Shown: positions 7,760 through 15,322, counted from the stretch's first letter. The stretch is DNA of 15,322 nt from Desulfobacula sp. (GCA_027858355.1 JAQICW010000549.1:1-15322); one strand, 5' to 3'. Notes: a model not told the origin generated them from the letters alone. Numbers and translations: made by a program.

Positions 7760-8746
7760 TCATACAAAAGCCGTGCTGTCATATTTTTTTTCTAAGCCAT
7801 TATCCAAAATTCTTGTAAGCATAGGTATGATTTCTAAAGCATCAGCATTCACGTAATAATCACAATTTGATATGATGGCGGCATTTTCATCCGTATTGAT
7901 GGCAATAATCATTCCCGAGGTTTTCATACCGGCAAAATGCTGGATAGACCCTGATATGCCACAGGCAATATAAACCTTTGGACTTACTTTCTCTCCCGTC
8001 TGCCCTACCTGCATGGAATAGGGCACCCAGCCTGAATCCACAGCCACTCTGGATGCTCCGACAGCAGCATTGATCTTTTTTGCACATTGGGAAAGGATGT
8101 TGAAATTTTCACTGTTTTTCATACCCCTTCCTCCGGCAATAATCACATCAGCCTCGGCAAGGTTAATGGTTGTGGTCTTGTCTATTCCACCTGCTTTAAT
8201 AACCCTGAAACCTTTGGCAACAAGGTGGCTTGAATCAAATTTCAAAATCTGGGCCGCTGCCTGAGCCTTGACAGGTTCAACTGCATTGGGTCTGACACCA
8301 AACACCAGGACCTCCCCTGTTACTTGTATCCTGGCAATGGTTTTACCTGAATACTGGGATGTCCTTGCAAATTTTTGTTCAAGGTCAACATAAAAACAAT
8401 CCATGACCAGGGGCGCATCAAGCAGGGCTGCTATCCGCGGCAGAAGGTCTTTTCCCATTGCAGTGGAAAGACCAAAAACCATGGAAATATTAAACTCTTT
8501 AATGGCATTTATAATAGCTTTCGCCCTTATAACCGGGTTGGTCTGCTGGTCTTTTGCAAGACCAATTTCAACGATATTTGTTATGCCAAAGGATTCAAGA
8601 TCCTCTTTTACACTTGCTGCATCAGCATCCATGACAAAAGCAAAAATCTGGGTATCCTTTGCCCTTGCCAGGGTGATCATGCCAAAATTAGTTTCTTTAA
8701 CTCTCCCTTTATCCATTTCTATGATGATACCGATATTTTTCATCAT
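7760..8746 (-). CDS. etfA: Electron transfer flavoprotein alpha subunit
   Basis: EtfA of 328 residues, the subunit that binds the electron-carrying FAD of the EtfAB heterodimer. The C-terminal FAD domain is clear: IIAGGRG (202-208), GASRVAVDSGW (230-240), YSMQVGQTG (243-251) and ACGISGSIQHFAGM (261-274). There is no N-terminal ferredoxin extension of the kind seen in some anaerobe EtfA proteins. Its ATG overlaps the etfB stop (ATGA), the usual arrangement for translational coupling. Lying among amine-oxidising flavoproteins, it probably accepts their electrons, as mitochondrial ETF does from dimethylglycine and sarcosine dehydrogenases. Electrons would then pass to a quinone-linked or bifurcating partner not seen here. 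Whether this ETF is bifurcating cannot be decided by reading alone. Confidence 0.93.
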   Translation of the reverse strand: MMKNIGIIIEMDKGRVKETNFGMITLARAKDTQIFAFVMDADAASVKEDLESFGITNIVEIGLAKDQQTNPVIRAKAIINAIKEFNISMVFGLSTAMGKDLLPRIAALLDAPLVMDCFYVDLEQKFARTSQYSGKTIARIQVTGEVLVFGVRPNAVEPVKAQAAAQILKFDSSHLVAKGFRVIKAGGIDKTTTINLAEADVIIAGGRGMKNSENFNILSQCAKKINAAVGASRVAVDSGWVPYSMQVGQTGEKVSPKVYIACGISGSIQHFAGMKTSGMIIAINTDENAAIISNCDYYVNADALEIIPMLTRILDNGLEKKYDSTAFV

Positions 8747-9510
8747 AGGACCTTTGCCTCTTGTTTAAGAATTCTTACAATTTCTTTTGCAACGACTCTG
8801 GCATCACCTTTTATCTCTTTTGGATCCCTGGCTTGGCGCAAAGGTTCCAGTTCAACAGTTCGCATTCCTGCCAGAGAATCTTTAATATTCAAGTCAGTAA
8901 AAGCAATTTTTTGGATTGGTTTTTTTTTAGATTTAACCACATCGGGAAAAGTCGGGTATCTGGGGGTATTCAATCCCCTTCCCGCCCCGATCACGCAGGG
9001 CAAAGACATCTCATAGGTACTGGCAACACCACCGGATAGTTCACAGTCAACAATAGCAATGTTTTCCTCAATATCCAGCTTGACAACGTTTGTGGCAACG
9101 GGAAAATCAAATAATGCCCCGATTCGGAACAAGGTCTGCATTCCTTCCGTATCAATGGATTCTTTGCCTGTAAAAATCAGTCCGGGATTTCCGTCCTGTT
9201 CAATGGCAGCCCTAAGGGCAAGTGCTGTTACCATGCTGTCGTAATTTTTATCATTTGTGATCAAAATCCCTCTGTCAGCCCCCATGGCCAGTGCAGACCG
9301 AATCGTTTTTTCGGCATCATCTTTACCAAGGCACACGGCAATAATTTCAGAACCTGGATTATTATTTTTTATCTTAACTGCTTCTGTAACGGCATGTTCA
9401 TCATAGGGATTTAAAAGAAAGGATATGTTTTCATCAATACGATTTTTATCAAGAATGGCAATATGAGCAGCAGAATCAGGAACATGTTTAACGCATATAT
9501 AGATTTGCAT
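8743..9510 (-). CDS. etfB: Electron transfer flavoprotein beta subunit
   Basis: EtfB of 255 residues, the normal size. Landmarks are the N-terminal CVKHVPDS, NPYDEHAVTEA (34-44), GKESIDTEGMQT (115-126), and the signature region CELSGGVASTYEMSLPCVI continuing to NTPRYPTFPDVVKSKKK (181-197). That last stretch corresponds to the recognition loop through which ETF docks on partner dehydrogenases. The subunit shapes the ETF and holds AMP or a second flavin, depending on type. It starts the second part of the cluster after a 213-bp gap. The ATG has only a weak GGTGA 8 nt upstream. A separate promoter in the gap is possible, but no convincing one was found. Confidence 0.92.
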   Translation of the reverse strand: MQIYICVKHVPDSAAHIAILDKNRIDENISFLLNPYDEHAVTEAVKIKNNNPGSEIIAVCLGKDDAEKTIRSALAMGADRGILITNDKNYDSMVTALALRAAIEQDGNPGLIFTGKESIDTEGMQTLFRIGALFDFPVATNVVKLDIEENIAIVDCELSGGVASTYEMSLPCVIGAGRGLNTPRYPTFPDVVKSKKKPIQKIAFTDLNIKDSLAGMRTVELEPLRQARDPKEIKGDARVVAKEIVRILKQEAKVL

Positions 9511-9643
9511 TTGTTATTCACCATTAAAACTTAATCTTAAAAAATATTCGAGCCCAACACCCAGTAATCGGTTCGCAAAGGAGCTTATGCTTCCAAAATT
9601 GGCGGTTTTCAGTCGAGCAATACTTCATCTACCACGAATAACA
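9511..9643. other. Non-coding spacer upstream of etfB, unexplained
   Basis: This 133-bp stretch lies between the etfB start and the hairpin at 9644-9687. No open frame of interest is seen. On the - strand, about 90 bp running from the hairpin toward etfB are richer in GC than the TA-rich final 40 bp before the start codon. The block contains an imperfect GGAGC/GCTTCC hairpin near 9581-9595. No clear -35/-10 or sigma-54 element was found. It may be the etfB leader or part of a dispersed intergenic repeat. Confidence 0.35.
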
Positions 9644-9687
9644 TGAAGAGCACGAAGAGAAAAATCATACTTTCTTCGTGCTCTTCA
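9644..9687. repeat. CACGAAG-type palindromic element between FAD oxidoreductase 1 and etfB
   Basis: Perfect 15-bp arms, TGAAGAGCACGAAGA (9644-9658) and its complement (9673-9687), surround a 14-nt loop. Outside the arms the symmetry continues imperfectly: ACCACGAA at 9631-9638 faces TTCATGGT at 9693-9700. The left half carries the unit CACGAA twice. No T-run follows on either strand, so it looks like a dispersed palindromic repeat rather than a standard terminator, although it would fold strongly in the transcript between the two halves of the cluster. Confidence 0.65.
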
Positions 9688-9698
9688 GAAATTTCATG

Positions 9699-9714
9699 GT
9701 AAAAATATTTTTAC
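9699..9714. repeat. AT-rich 16-bp perfect palindrome after FAD oxidoreductase 1
   Basis: GTAAAAATATTTTTAC is a perfect palindrome lying 9 bp beyond the stop codon at 9724. It has no loop, so it is more likely a DNA-level site or an incidental AT palindrome than an RNA hairpin. It adjoins the CACGAAG element. Confidence 0.35.
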
Positions 9715-9723
9715 AATGCCTTT

Positions 9724-11061
9724 TTATCCGTTTACGGAAAAGGAACTATTATAATTGATTTCTCTTTTTCTTGAGAAAAAGCCCACATCCGTTGACCTGT
9801 CAGTATACTTGAACTTGTATTGCAAGGGCTCTTTATCATGATCCAGACCCTTTTCGCACGCTTCAATCAACTGGGCCATCATGTGCCCGACAACAGGCGC
9901 ATTCTTGTATTGATTACCACTGGTCCCAATCGCCATGTAATACCCTGGCAGATCAGACTTGTCATAAACCGGAATCCAGTCATCAGAGCAGTCATAAAGA
10001 TCAACAACCCCTTTGGGCTGATTAGGTACGGAAAGAGTTGGAATCCGTTTGCCAAGCCTGTAGCACTGTGCTTTCCACTGTTCGTCCGTGAGAACATTAT
10101 CCTTGCCATGCCCGCCTTTGCCGGCATAAAATGCATCAGGATCAACCCATTCCTGAGGATCACAGTCCGGATCTTCACTGCCGATCAAAAATGTATTACC
10201 GACTTCCGGACGGACATAACAGCCGATATCCCCATCAGACATGTGATACCCGTCATTGAGATAATCATATCCTTCAGGCGAAGGACAATACATAACTTCA
10301 TGCCGAAGAGCCTTTGTTTTGATGTTGCAGCCTTCCCATACGCCTTCAGCCATCTTATTGATCAAAAAGGAATGGGGCCCGCCAACATTGACAACAATTC
10401 CTGCATCAATCTGGGTGCCGTCTTTCAATGTAATACCGGTTACTCTGCTGTTATCGCTTCTGACATCAATCACTTCGGCATTAAACATAAACGTTGCGCC
10501 TTTTGCTTCAGCAGCTCTCATGATATTATGGGCAGACAGAGCCGGATCATTTACATAACCGCCTTCAGGGCAGAAAATACCGCCTTCAAGCTCTTTGGTT
10601 GGTTCATCATAAAAGCTCGGGTCTTCAGGACGTTTCACGGGCCAGAATTCGTGAAGATCAGCCACAGAAATCATTTTTCTTATCTTATCATTATCCCATT
10701 CTTCGTACTGAACCCCTACTTCATCATAATTTTTCTGAACTTTTTTCCAGTCATGACCCTGGGACTTGAGCAGGAGTGATCCTGTGTTCATGTATTTGGC
10801 AAGTCCTTTTTCATCATTTACATTGTCCAGATATTGTTCCCAGTTCAGCCAGTATTTAAATCCCTCATAGGCCATAGCCACGCCGTCGGCAGTTGAGTAA
10901 TGGGCTCTTACAATGGCGCATGATCCAGCCGTGGAGCCTTCTCCTGCATCTGGAAGCTTGTCAACATTAAGGGTTTTGTATCCCATTTTAGAAAGCTCGT
11001 AGGCAATGGGGCACCCGATGACACCGGCTCCAATAATAATTGCATCATATTTTTTATTCAT
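9724..11061 (-). CDS. FAD-dependent oxidoreductase 1 (DAO/SoxB-like amine dehydrogenase)
   Basis: A 445-residue DAO-family flavoprotein. GAGVIG (11-16) and Asp34 form the FAD-binding Rossmann motif, STAGSCAIVR (43-52) is the flavin-contact stretch shared with SoxB, and YMAIGTSGNQYKNAPVVG (375-392) is the C-terminal FAD motif. It is a paralogue of the protein at 2871-4178, recognisably similar from end to end, with an insert around residues 315-325 (AGKGGHGKDN). Like that protein it lacks a GcvT/folate domain. A strong AAGGAGAT precedes the ATG, and the gene follows soxG by 40 bp, so it is probably co-transcribed with soxBDAG. A role as dimethylglycine or sarcosine dehydrogenase passing electrons to EtfAB is inferred. 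It is not SoxB itself, whose gene lies at the right edge. Confidence 0.87.
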   Translation of the reverse strand: MNKKYDAIIIGAGVIGCPIAYELSKMGYKTLNVDKLPDAGEGSTAGSCAIVRAHYSTADGVAMAYEGFKYWLNWEQYLDNVNDEKGLAKYMNTGSLLLKSQGHDWKKVQKNYDEVGVQYEEWDNDKIRKMISVADLHEFWPVKRPEDPSFYDEPTKELEGGIFCPEGGYVNDPALSAHNIMRAAEAKGATFMFNAEVIDVRSDNSRVTGITLKDGTQIDAGIVVNVGGPHSFLINKMAEGVWEGCNIKTKALRHEVMYCPSPEGYDYLNDGYHMSDGDIGCYVRPEVGNTFLIGSEDPDCDPQEWVDPDAFYAGKGGHGKDNVLTDEQWKAQCYRLGKRIPTLSVPNQPKGVVDLYDCSDDWIPVYDKSDLPGYYMAIGTSGNQYKNAPVVGHMMAQLIEACEKGLDHDKEPLQYKFKYTDRSTDVGFFSRKREINYNSSFSVNG

Positions 11062-11101
11062 TTTTATCTCCTTCTATTTAGTTCCTCATCGAAAACTATT
11101 A

Positions 11102-11737
11102 TTAAAGTTCTTTAATCCAGTTGGCAAACCTGCTTTCACCGGCTGGCTTCAACCCGAATTCTTCACCTGCATGAAGGAAGGAATCTATCATATCTCTTCC
11201 ATATCCTCTTGAGCAGGTCAATATAATTCCTGCACTATCAATCTCTTTACTCAATGTCACTATCTGACAAGGCACATGGGATAAAGGGCCCTGAAAAAGG
11301 AAAGGTGCCTTTTTTTGCGGATCCATAAAATCAAGGGCCGTCAATTTTTCACAGATTGAAAACACATTTTTCCCCATCAAAGCAACACATAATGTGGATT
11401 CTGTAACATCTGTAAACCCTGACTCCTCCGGCATGCTGACATTGTCTTGAGCGTTAAGATTAAACAATGACACCTGTGTACTGTTCATACGACTGGCAAG
11501 AATACCGTTTTCAAGGACACAATGGCCCGGTGTTTCAGGGATGACAATTCCAAACGGTTTTTGGGCTGCAAGGTTGGCATCCTGAAAATCAAACCGAGGT
11601 CTGTGACTCAAGTCAACCAGATATGGGCCGTCTCCTTCTCCTTTGTACTCCATTACCACTTCCCAGTTGTCCCTTGTCTCAACTTTAACAGGTGTACTTT
11701 TAAGCACAACCGGGGAAACTCTTTGTAATTTTTTCAT
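11102..11737 (-). CDS. soxG: Sarcosine oxidase gamma subunit-like protein
   Basis: This 211-residue protein sits exactly where soxG lies in the conserved soxBDAG order, 9 bp after soxA, with AAGGAT before the ATG. It is a diverged GcvT-fold protein, like SoxG. LVDLSHRPRFDF near the N-terminal third and the C-terminal CSRGYGRDMIDSFLHAGEEFG fit the SoxG/GcvT pattern. SoxG is the small structural subunit of heterotetrameric sarcosine oxidase and is not known to be catalytic. The family is poorly conserved, so the call leans on gene order together with the C-terminal motif. Length is typical. Confidence 0.8.
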   Translation of the reverse strand: MKKLQRVSPVVLKSTPVKVETRDNWEVVMEYKGEGDGPYLVDLSHRPRFDFQDANLAAQKPFGIVIPETPGHCVLENGILASRMNSTQVSLFNLNAQDNVSMPEESGFTDVTESTLCVALMGKNVFSICEKLTALDFMDPQKKAPFLFQGPLSHVPCQIVTLSKEIDSAGIILTCSRGYGRDMIDSFLHAGEEFGLKPAGESRFANWIKEL

Positions 11738-11746
11738 GATTTATCC

Positions 11747-14668
11747 TTACATTTTCATCCGTTTACCTTCAGGATCATAAAACGGCATTTCAACCACTTT
11801 CCCGTAAATCCTGTCATCACCGCACTCATCTTCGAAAATCGTAAGCCGGGTGCCGATCTTGGAAAGGGGTGCCTCAACCAGGGCCATTCCCACTGCTTCA
11901 TTTAATGAAAAACTGTCTCTTGCAGTAGCGATATATCCCCTGACCTTGTCATCCACAATCAATGCGCCATCTCTGGGAGCCCGGGAATTGTTTTCCATTT
12001 TAAACCCAACAAGCTTAAGACGGGTCTGGTCTTTCTCTGCCTGGTGCAATGCAACTGCACCAACAGTTTTTGCATCTGCTTTTTTCCGATCCCACAAAAA
12101 CCCAAGACCCACATCCAGAAGATTGGTCCTCTGCTCAGATTCCTGACCAAGAATAATATGGCATTTTTCCATACGAAGCACGTTCTGGGCTTCAACACCA
12201 AAATTTAAAATATTGAATTCTTTTCCAGCTTCATTGAGCATCAGCCAGACAGCCTTCATATACGAAGATGGCACATGCAGTTCATAGGAAAGTTCGCCCA
12301 CAAACCCCAGGCGCATGGCTCTCACAGGAATAGTATCACTTATTTTAAACTCTTTGTATTCTGAATAACCAAAGGCCTCATTTGAAATGTCAATATCCAC
12401 AATTTTTTCAAGCACCTTCCTGGCATTGGGCCCTGAAAGGTTGATTACACCCAGGGAATCCGTAAGATTTACCAGGGCAAAATTCCATCCGTCATACCTG
12501 GTATGGTATCTGATCCATTCAACGGTCTGTCCTGCACGACCACTTGAAGTGGTGAAATAATAATCATTTTCTCCCTGTTTGATGACAACCCCATCATCTA
12601 TCACGCAGCCGTCATCATTGCACATGGCTGAGTATTTGATCCGGCCCTGTTTTACCTTGGACATATCTGATACAAACACCCTCTGGAGTGCTTTTAATGC
12701 ATCCGGCCCATAAAGCCTGAACTTACCAAGGGTTGATCCATCCAGCATTCCCACGTTGGATCTGACATTTTCAATCTCTTTTTTACAGGATAAATCATTT
12801 GAAAAATAACGAGCCCGCTGCCATACGCCAAGATTTCTGAAGATTCCGCCATCTTTTCTCTGCATCTCATCCATGGGCGTTATTTTGAACATCTTGTGAT
12901 TGACCCCGGCATAGGTAGAAATCAATGTGGGGACAAGGGGTGGCCTGACATTGGTGGGTCTGATGGAAATATCGGGCAAAGCCTGATATTTCGCCACAAA
13001 CAAGGGCAGGTTATGACCTGGGATACCACCCTGGCCTGGCCCTAATCCCGTCGCTGTAAACCGCTTGATCAGTTCGGGAACGTCAAATCCTTTTTCAATG
13101 GCCTGTTTGATATTTTTAATGGTTGCATCTTCGTCAAAGCAGATAAAGCTCTTACGACCTTTCACAGGTGCAGTTACAAGTTTTGTTCCCCGATCCGGTC
13201 CGGGAAGGTTTTCCATGTCTTTTTTAGCTTCACCTATTTCCCCAATGGAACAATTTTCACAATCAAAGGCAGCCTTTAAACCAGCAAGTGATCCTGATGC
13301 TTCAATGGATAAGGGATCATTAATCCCCAAAAGACGACCGGCCGCATGCATTTTTTCCGGCATTTGATCTGGCAGGAAAAAACCCGTATGATTATCATAC
13401 TTGAGCGTGCCTTGCGCCACTGTAATATGACCGGTTACCGGTGTCATACCCGCTGATGCCACCACAAGGTCGCAGTCAAATGTTTTTGACACCTGGCCGT
13501 CAACACTTGCAATGCTGACTTTTTTTACAAATTTTCTGCCATGGGCTTTTGTGGCCACCCACCCTTTTAACAATAAAATGTTCTTATCCTGGATTTTTTT
13601 CAACAGAACCGGGTCCTGTCCATCCTCCCTGATATCTGCGATACAGGAAATGGCAAGGCCAAGATCACTAAGTTCCAGGGCTGCTTCAAGTCCCAGGTCA
13701 TGGCCAATGCTGAAAACCGCTCGTTTGCCGGCAAGCAGGCCATAGGTTTTGGCCATGCGTAAGGCACAACCGATCTGCATGACCCCGGGTCTTTCATTGT
13801 TGTCAAAAATTAAGGGTCTTTCAATACATCCGGCCGCAACAACAACACTTTTGGCTCGAATCTCAATATACCGCTCGTTGAAGATATCTTCTTTTTTCCC
13901 GATCTGGAACCCTGTAACCAGGTTGTTGTTATAGGTTCCAACAGCAGATGTATGGGTAAATATCCTTATATTTTCAAAGGATTCCAACTCTTTTGCGAGC
14001 TGGCCTGCCCTGTTGTGAAGGGTCTCTCCTTCTTTGTACCGGCTTGACCTGTATTCAAAAAAACCGCCCAGCCAGGGACGCGATTCCATGAGAATGACCC
14101 GCAAACCTTTTTGGGCGGCTGAAAGAGCAGCCATCATCCCGGCAGGTCCGCCACCGATGACACAAACATCTGTATTCAGAAAAATCTCGTCGAATTTACC
14201 GGGCATTTCATAATCAGGACTGATTTTACCGAGTCCTGCAGCCTTTCTGATCTGCTTCATAGCTATCGGCCAGATTTTCGCAGGCTTGTGCATAACATCA
14301 TAATAAAATCCTGCCGGCATCAACCAGTCCAGTTTATCCAGGAAAGACATCCAGTCATTTTCTGCAGAGCCTTTGACGTTCTGTTCTTTAATGACCATAT
14401 CGTCTTCAAGCAGCGTGTTTTCACACCGGACATTGGGGATACCATCCACTTCCATAAGGGTATTGCTGCATTCACCGTCAAGACTATAAAGTCCTCTGGG
14501 CCTGTGATATTTGAGACTTCTGGCGAATAGCCGGACCCCGTTTGCATATAAAGCCGTTGCAACGGTATCGCCCTTTACACCATAATATTTTTTCCCTTTA
14601 TATATAAAGGCAATTTTTTGCGTCGTATCTACTTTCAATGTAGGCAGATGATTAAACCTGTTCATCAT
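11747..14668 (-). CDS. soxA: Sarcosine oxidase alpha subunit
   Basis: SoxA of 973 residues, the large subunit of heterotetrameric sarcosine oxidase, which handles the one-carbon unit from sarcosine and transfers it to tetrahydrofolate. Domains in order: a ferredoxin-like N-terminal domain (about 15-95, with KYHRPRGLYSLDG); a Rossmann dinucleotide-binding domain beginning CVIGGGPAGMMAA (169-181) with the second half around 270-470; a linker carrying GLGPGQGG (541-548) and RPPLVP (575-580); and a C-terminal GcvT/aminomethyltransferase domain (about 600-973) with GSTLGKFRLYGPDALKALQR and GFVGELSYELHVP (788-800). The N-terminal domain keeps only two cysteines (C67, C82) of the four used by related [2Fe-2S] proteins, so no cluster is expected. 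The start overlaps the soxD stop (ATGA); a second ATG follows at once. All domains are intact. Confidence 0.93.
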   Translation of the reverse strand: MMNRFNHLPTLKVDTTQKIAFIYKGKKYYGVKGDTVATALYANGVRLFARSLKYHRPRGLYSLDGECSNTLMEVDGIPNVRCENTLLEDDMVIKEQNVKGSAENDWMSFLDKLDWLMPAGFYYDVMHKPAKIWPIAMKQIRKAAGLGKISPDYEMPGKFDEIFLNTDVCVIGGGPAGMMAALSAAQKGLRVILMESRPWLGGFFEYRSSRYKEGETLHNRAGQLAKELESFENIRIFTHTSAVGTYNNNLVTGFQIGKKEDIFNERYIEIRAKSVVVAAGCIERPLIFDNNERPGVMQIGCALRMAKTYGLLAGKRAVFSIGHDLGLEAALELSDLGLAISCIADIREDGQDPVLLKKIQDKNILLLKGWVATKAHGRKFVKKVSIASVDGQVSKTFDCDLVVASAGMTPVTGHITVAQGTLKYDNHTGFFLPDQMPEKMHAAGRLLGINDPLSIEASGSLAGLKAAFDCENCSIGEIGEAKKDMENLPGPDRGTKLVTAPVKGRKSFICFDEDATIKNIKQAIEKGFDVPELIKRFTATGLGPGQGGIPGHNLPLFVAKYQALPDISIRPTNVRPPLVPTLISTYAGVNHKMFKITPMDEMQRKDGGIFRNLGVWQRARYFSNDLSCKKEIENVRSNVGMLDGSTLGKFRLYGPDALKALQRVFVSDMSKVKQGRIKYSAMCNDDGCVIDDGVVIKQGENDYYFTTSSGRAGQTVEWIRYHTRYDGWNFALVNLTDSLGVINLSGPNARKVLEKIVDIDISNEAFGYSEYKEFKISDTIPVRAMRLGFVGELSYELHVPSSYMKAVWLMLNEAGKEFNILNFGVEAQNVLRMEKCHIILGQESEQRTNLLDVGLGFLWDRKKADAKTVGAVALHQAEKDQTRLKLVGFKMENNSRAPRDGALIVDDKVRGYIATARDSFSLNEAVGMALVEAPLSKIGTRLTIFEDECGDDRIYGKVVEMPFYDPEGKRMKM

Positions 14669-14925
14669 TTTTGCCCTCCAGGTTCTTGCTTTTCAAGGTT
14701 GGTGGTCGTATCCCGGTAAATAGAAAACCATGACCCGCAGCCATCTTTGTGAAACCACCACTCCTGCTGGACCCCTGCGACACATTTATTCATGTGTACA
14801 TAATCGCACCAGGCTTCCGGGGTCAGATCTTTCTCATCAGGTCTTGGGCCCTTTTCCTCTCCGCCAAATTTGAATTCATATCCATTTCTTTTTCCGCAAA
14901 TTGGACATGTAATTGTTAATGCCAT
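14665..14925 (-). CDS. soxD: Sarcosine oxidase delta subunit
   Basis: SoxD of 86 residues, the small zinc-binding subunit of heterotetrameric sarcosine oxidase. The zinc ligands are present as C7, C10 (CPIC), H59 and C63 (FHKDGC). This is the same spacing I recall for the corynebacterial enzyme, whose ligands are Cys6, Cys9, His59 and Cys63. FGGEEKGPRP and the CGSWFSIYRDT tail also match the family. AAGGAGA precedes the ATG. It lies 28 bp after soxB and overlaps soxA by 4 bp, giving the classic soxB-D-A order. Confidence 0.92.
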   Translation of the reverse strand: MALTITCPICGKRNGYEFKFGGEEKGPRPDEKDLTPEAWCDYVHMNKCVAGVQQEWWFHKDGCGSWFSIYRDTTTNLEKQEPGGQK

Positions 14926-14953
14926 TGTTTTTCTCCTTATGCCTAATTGCCGG

Positions 14954-15322
14954 CTAATTATCTGGGCTGTAATTCACAAGTGCTGCCGTCTCACCCATGA
15001 GCTTGTGCTCTTGATATCGTTTAAGCGCAAAGGGTTTCAACATGTCAGGACAATTGTTTGTCGCCATGTATTCGGCCATGTATTTACCCACGGCAGAGCA
15101 GGATTTGAATCCAAAATAGCCCCAGCCACAATCCATGAAAAAGCCTTCAACATGGTTGTTGCCTTCCATTATGGGTGCCATGTCAGGCGTCATATCGGCA
15201 AGGCCACCCCAGATTCTCATGAAACGAAGTCCCCTGAAGCAGGGCAGAAATTCAGAAAGCGCTTCAGCCTGATGCTTGATGTAATGAGCTGTATTCAAGG
15301 TCGTATAATTCGGCCAGGGATC
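14954..15322 (-). CDS. soxB: Sarcosine oxidase beta subunit, C-terminal part (5' end outside window)
   Basis: The frame is open to the last base of the window, so only the final 122 residues are visible; a TTG at 15298 is internal, not a start. The residues match the C-terminal flavin domain of SoxB: RIWGGLADMTPDMAPIM, then VEGFFMDCGWGYFGFK, the FAD-binding motif with the conserved Gly-Trp-Gly and the Phe-Lys pair that in SoxB lies near the substrate. SoxB carries the non-covalent FAD, the covalent FMN and the sarcosine site. The covalent FMN histidine lies in the missing N-terminal part. The stop is TAG, followed by soxD after 28 bp. Confidence 0.9.
   Translation of the reverse strand, partial: DPWPNYTTLNTAHYIKHQAEALSEFLPCFRGLRFMRIWGGLADMTPDMAPIMEGNNHVEGFFMDCGWGYFGFKSCSAVGKYMAEYMATNNCPDMLKPFALKRYQEHKLMGETAALVNYSPDN

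Noticed and set aside
8375..9016. 213-codon open frame on the + strand
   Set aside because: It is antisense across the etfA/etfB junction, both strongly supported, and has no recognisable domain.
9820..10779. 319-codon open frame on the + strand
   Set aside because: It is antisense to the well-supported FAD oxidoreductase 1 and shows no family motif; it is a shadow frame.
15296..15298. TTG at 15298 as the start of a short separate gene
   Set aside because: The frame continues to the window edge and the protein is plainly the C-terminal piece of SoxB.

Overview
The window looks like chromosomal DNA of an anaerobic, probably sulfate-reducing bacterium of the Desulfobacterota (Desulfobacteraceae-like). 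This placement is inferred from the gene mix: a non-pyrrolysine MttB-family methyltransferase, a tungsten-type aldehyde:ferredoxin oxidoreductase, an electron transfer flavoprotein and sarcosine-oxidase subunits. No phylogenetic marker is present to confirm it.

Layout. Positions 1-2720 (+ strand) hold the 3' part of a large, AT-rich gene for a GlmS-like sugar-isomerase (SIS) protein whose isomerase half appears to be duplicated. It converges with a long cluster that fills the rest of the window on the - strand. Read in the direction of transcription (right to left), the cluster is: soxB (only its 3' end is in the window), soxD, soxA, soxG, FAD oxidoreductase 1 (9724-11061), a 213-bp non-coding gap with palindromes, etfB, etfA, an AOR-family oxidoreductase, an MttB-family methyltransferase, a 205-bp gap with a long inverted repeat and a possible sigma-54 promoter, and FAD oxidoreductase 2 (2871-4178). 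Most junctions are tight: ATGA overlaps at soxD/soxA and etfB/etfA, and gaps of 9 to 51 bp elsewhere. One or two operons are therefore likely.

How the genes may work together (inference). The set fits stepwise anaerobic N-demethylation of a quaternary amine such as glycine betaine. The MttB-family protein would take the first methyl group onto a corrinoid protein encoded elsewhere. The two DAO-family flavoproteins and heterotetrameric SoxBDAG would oxidise the remaining N-methyl groups (dimethylglycine to sarcosine to glycine), passing one-carbon units to tetrahydrofolate. EtfAB could collect the electrons in place of O2. The AOR-family enzyme could oxidise any free formaldehyde with ferredoxin as acceptor. 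Substrates cannot be fixed from sequence alone.

No tRNA, rRNA, CRISPR array, transposase or integrase was recognised.
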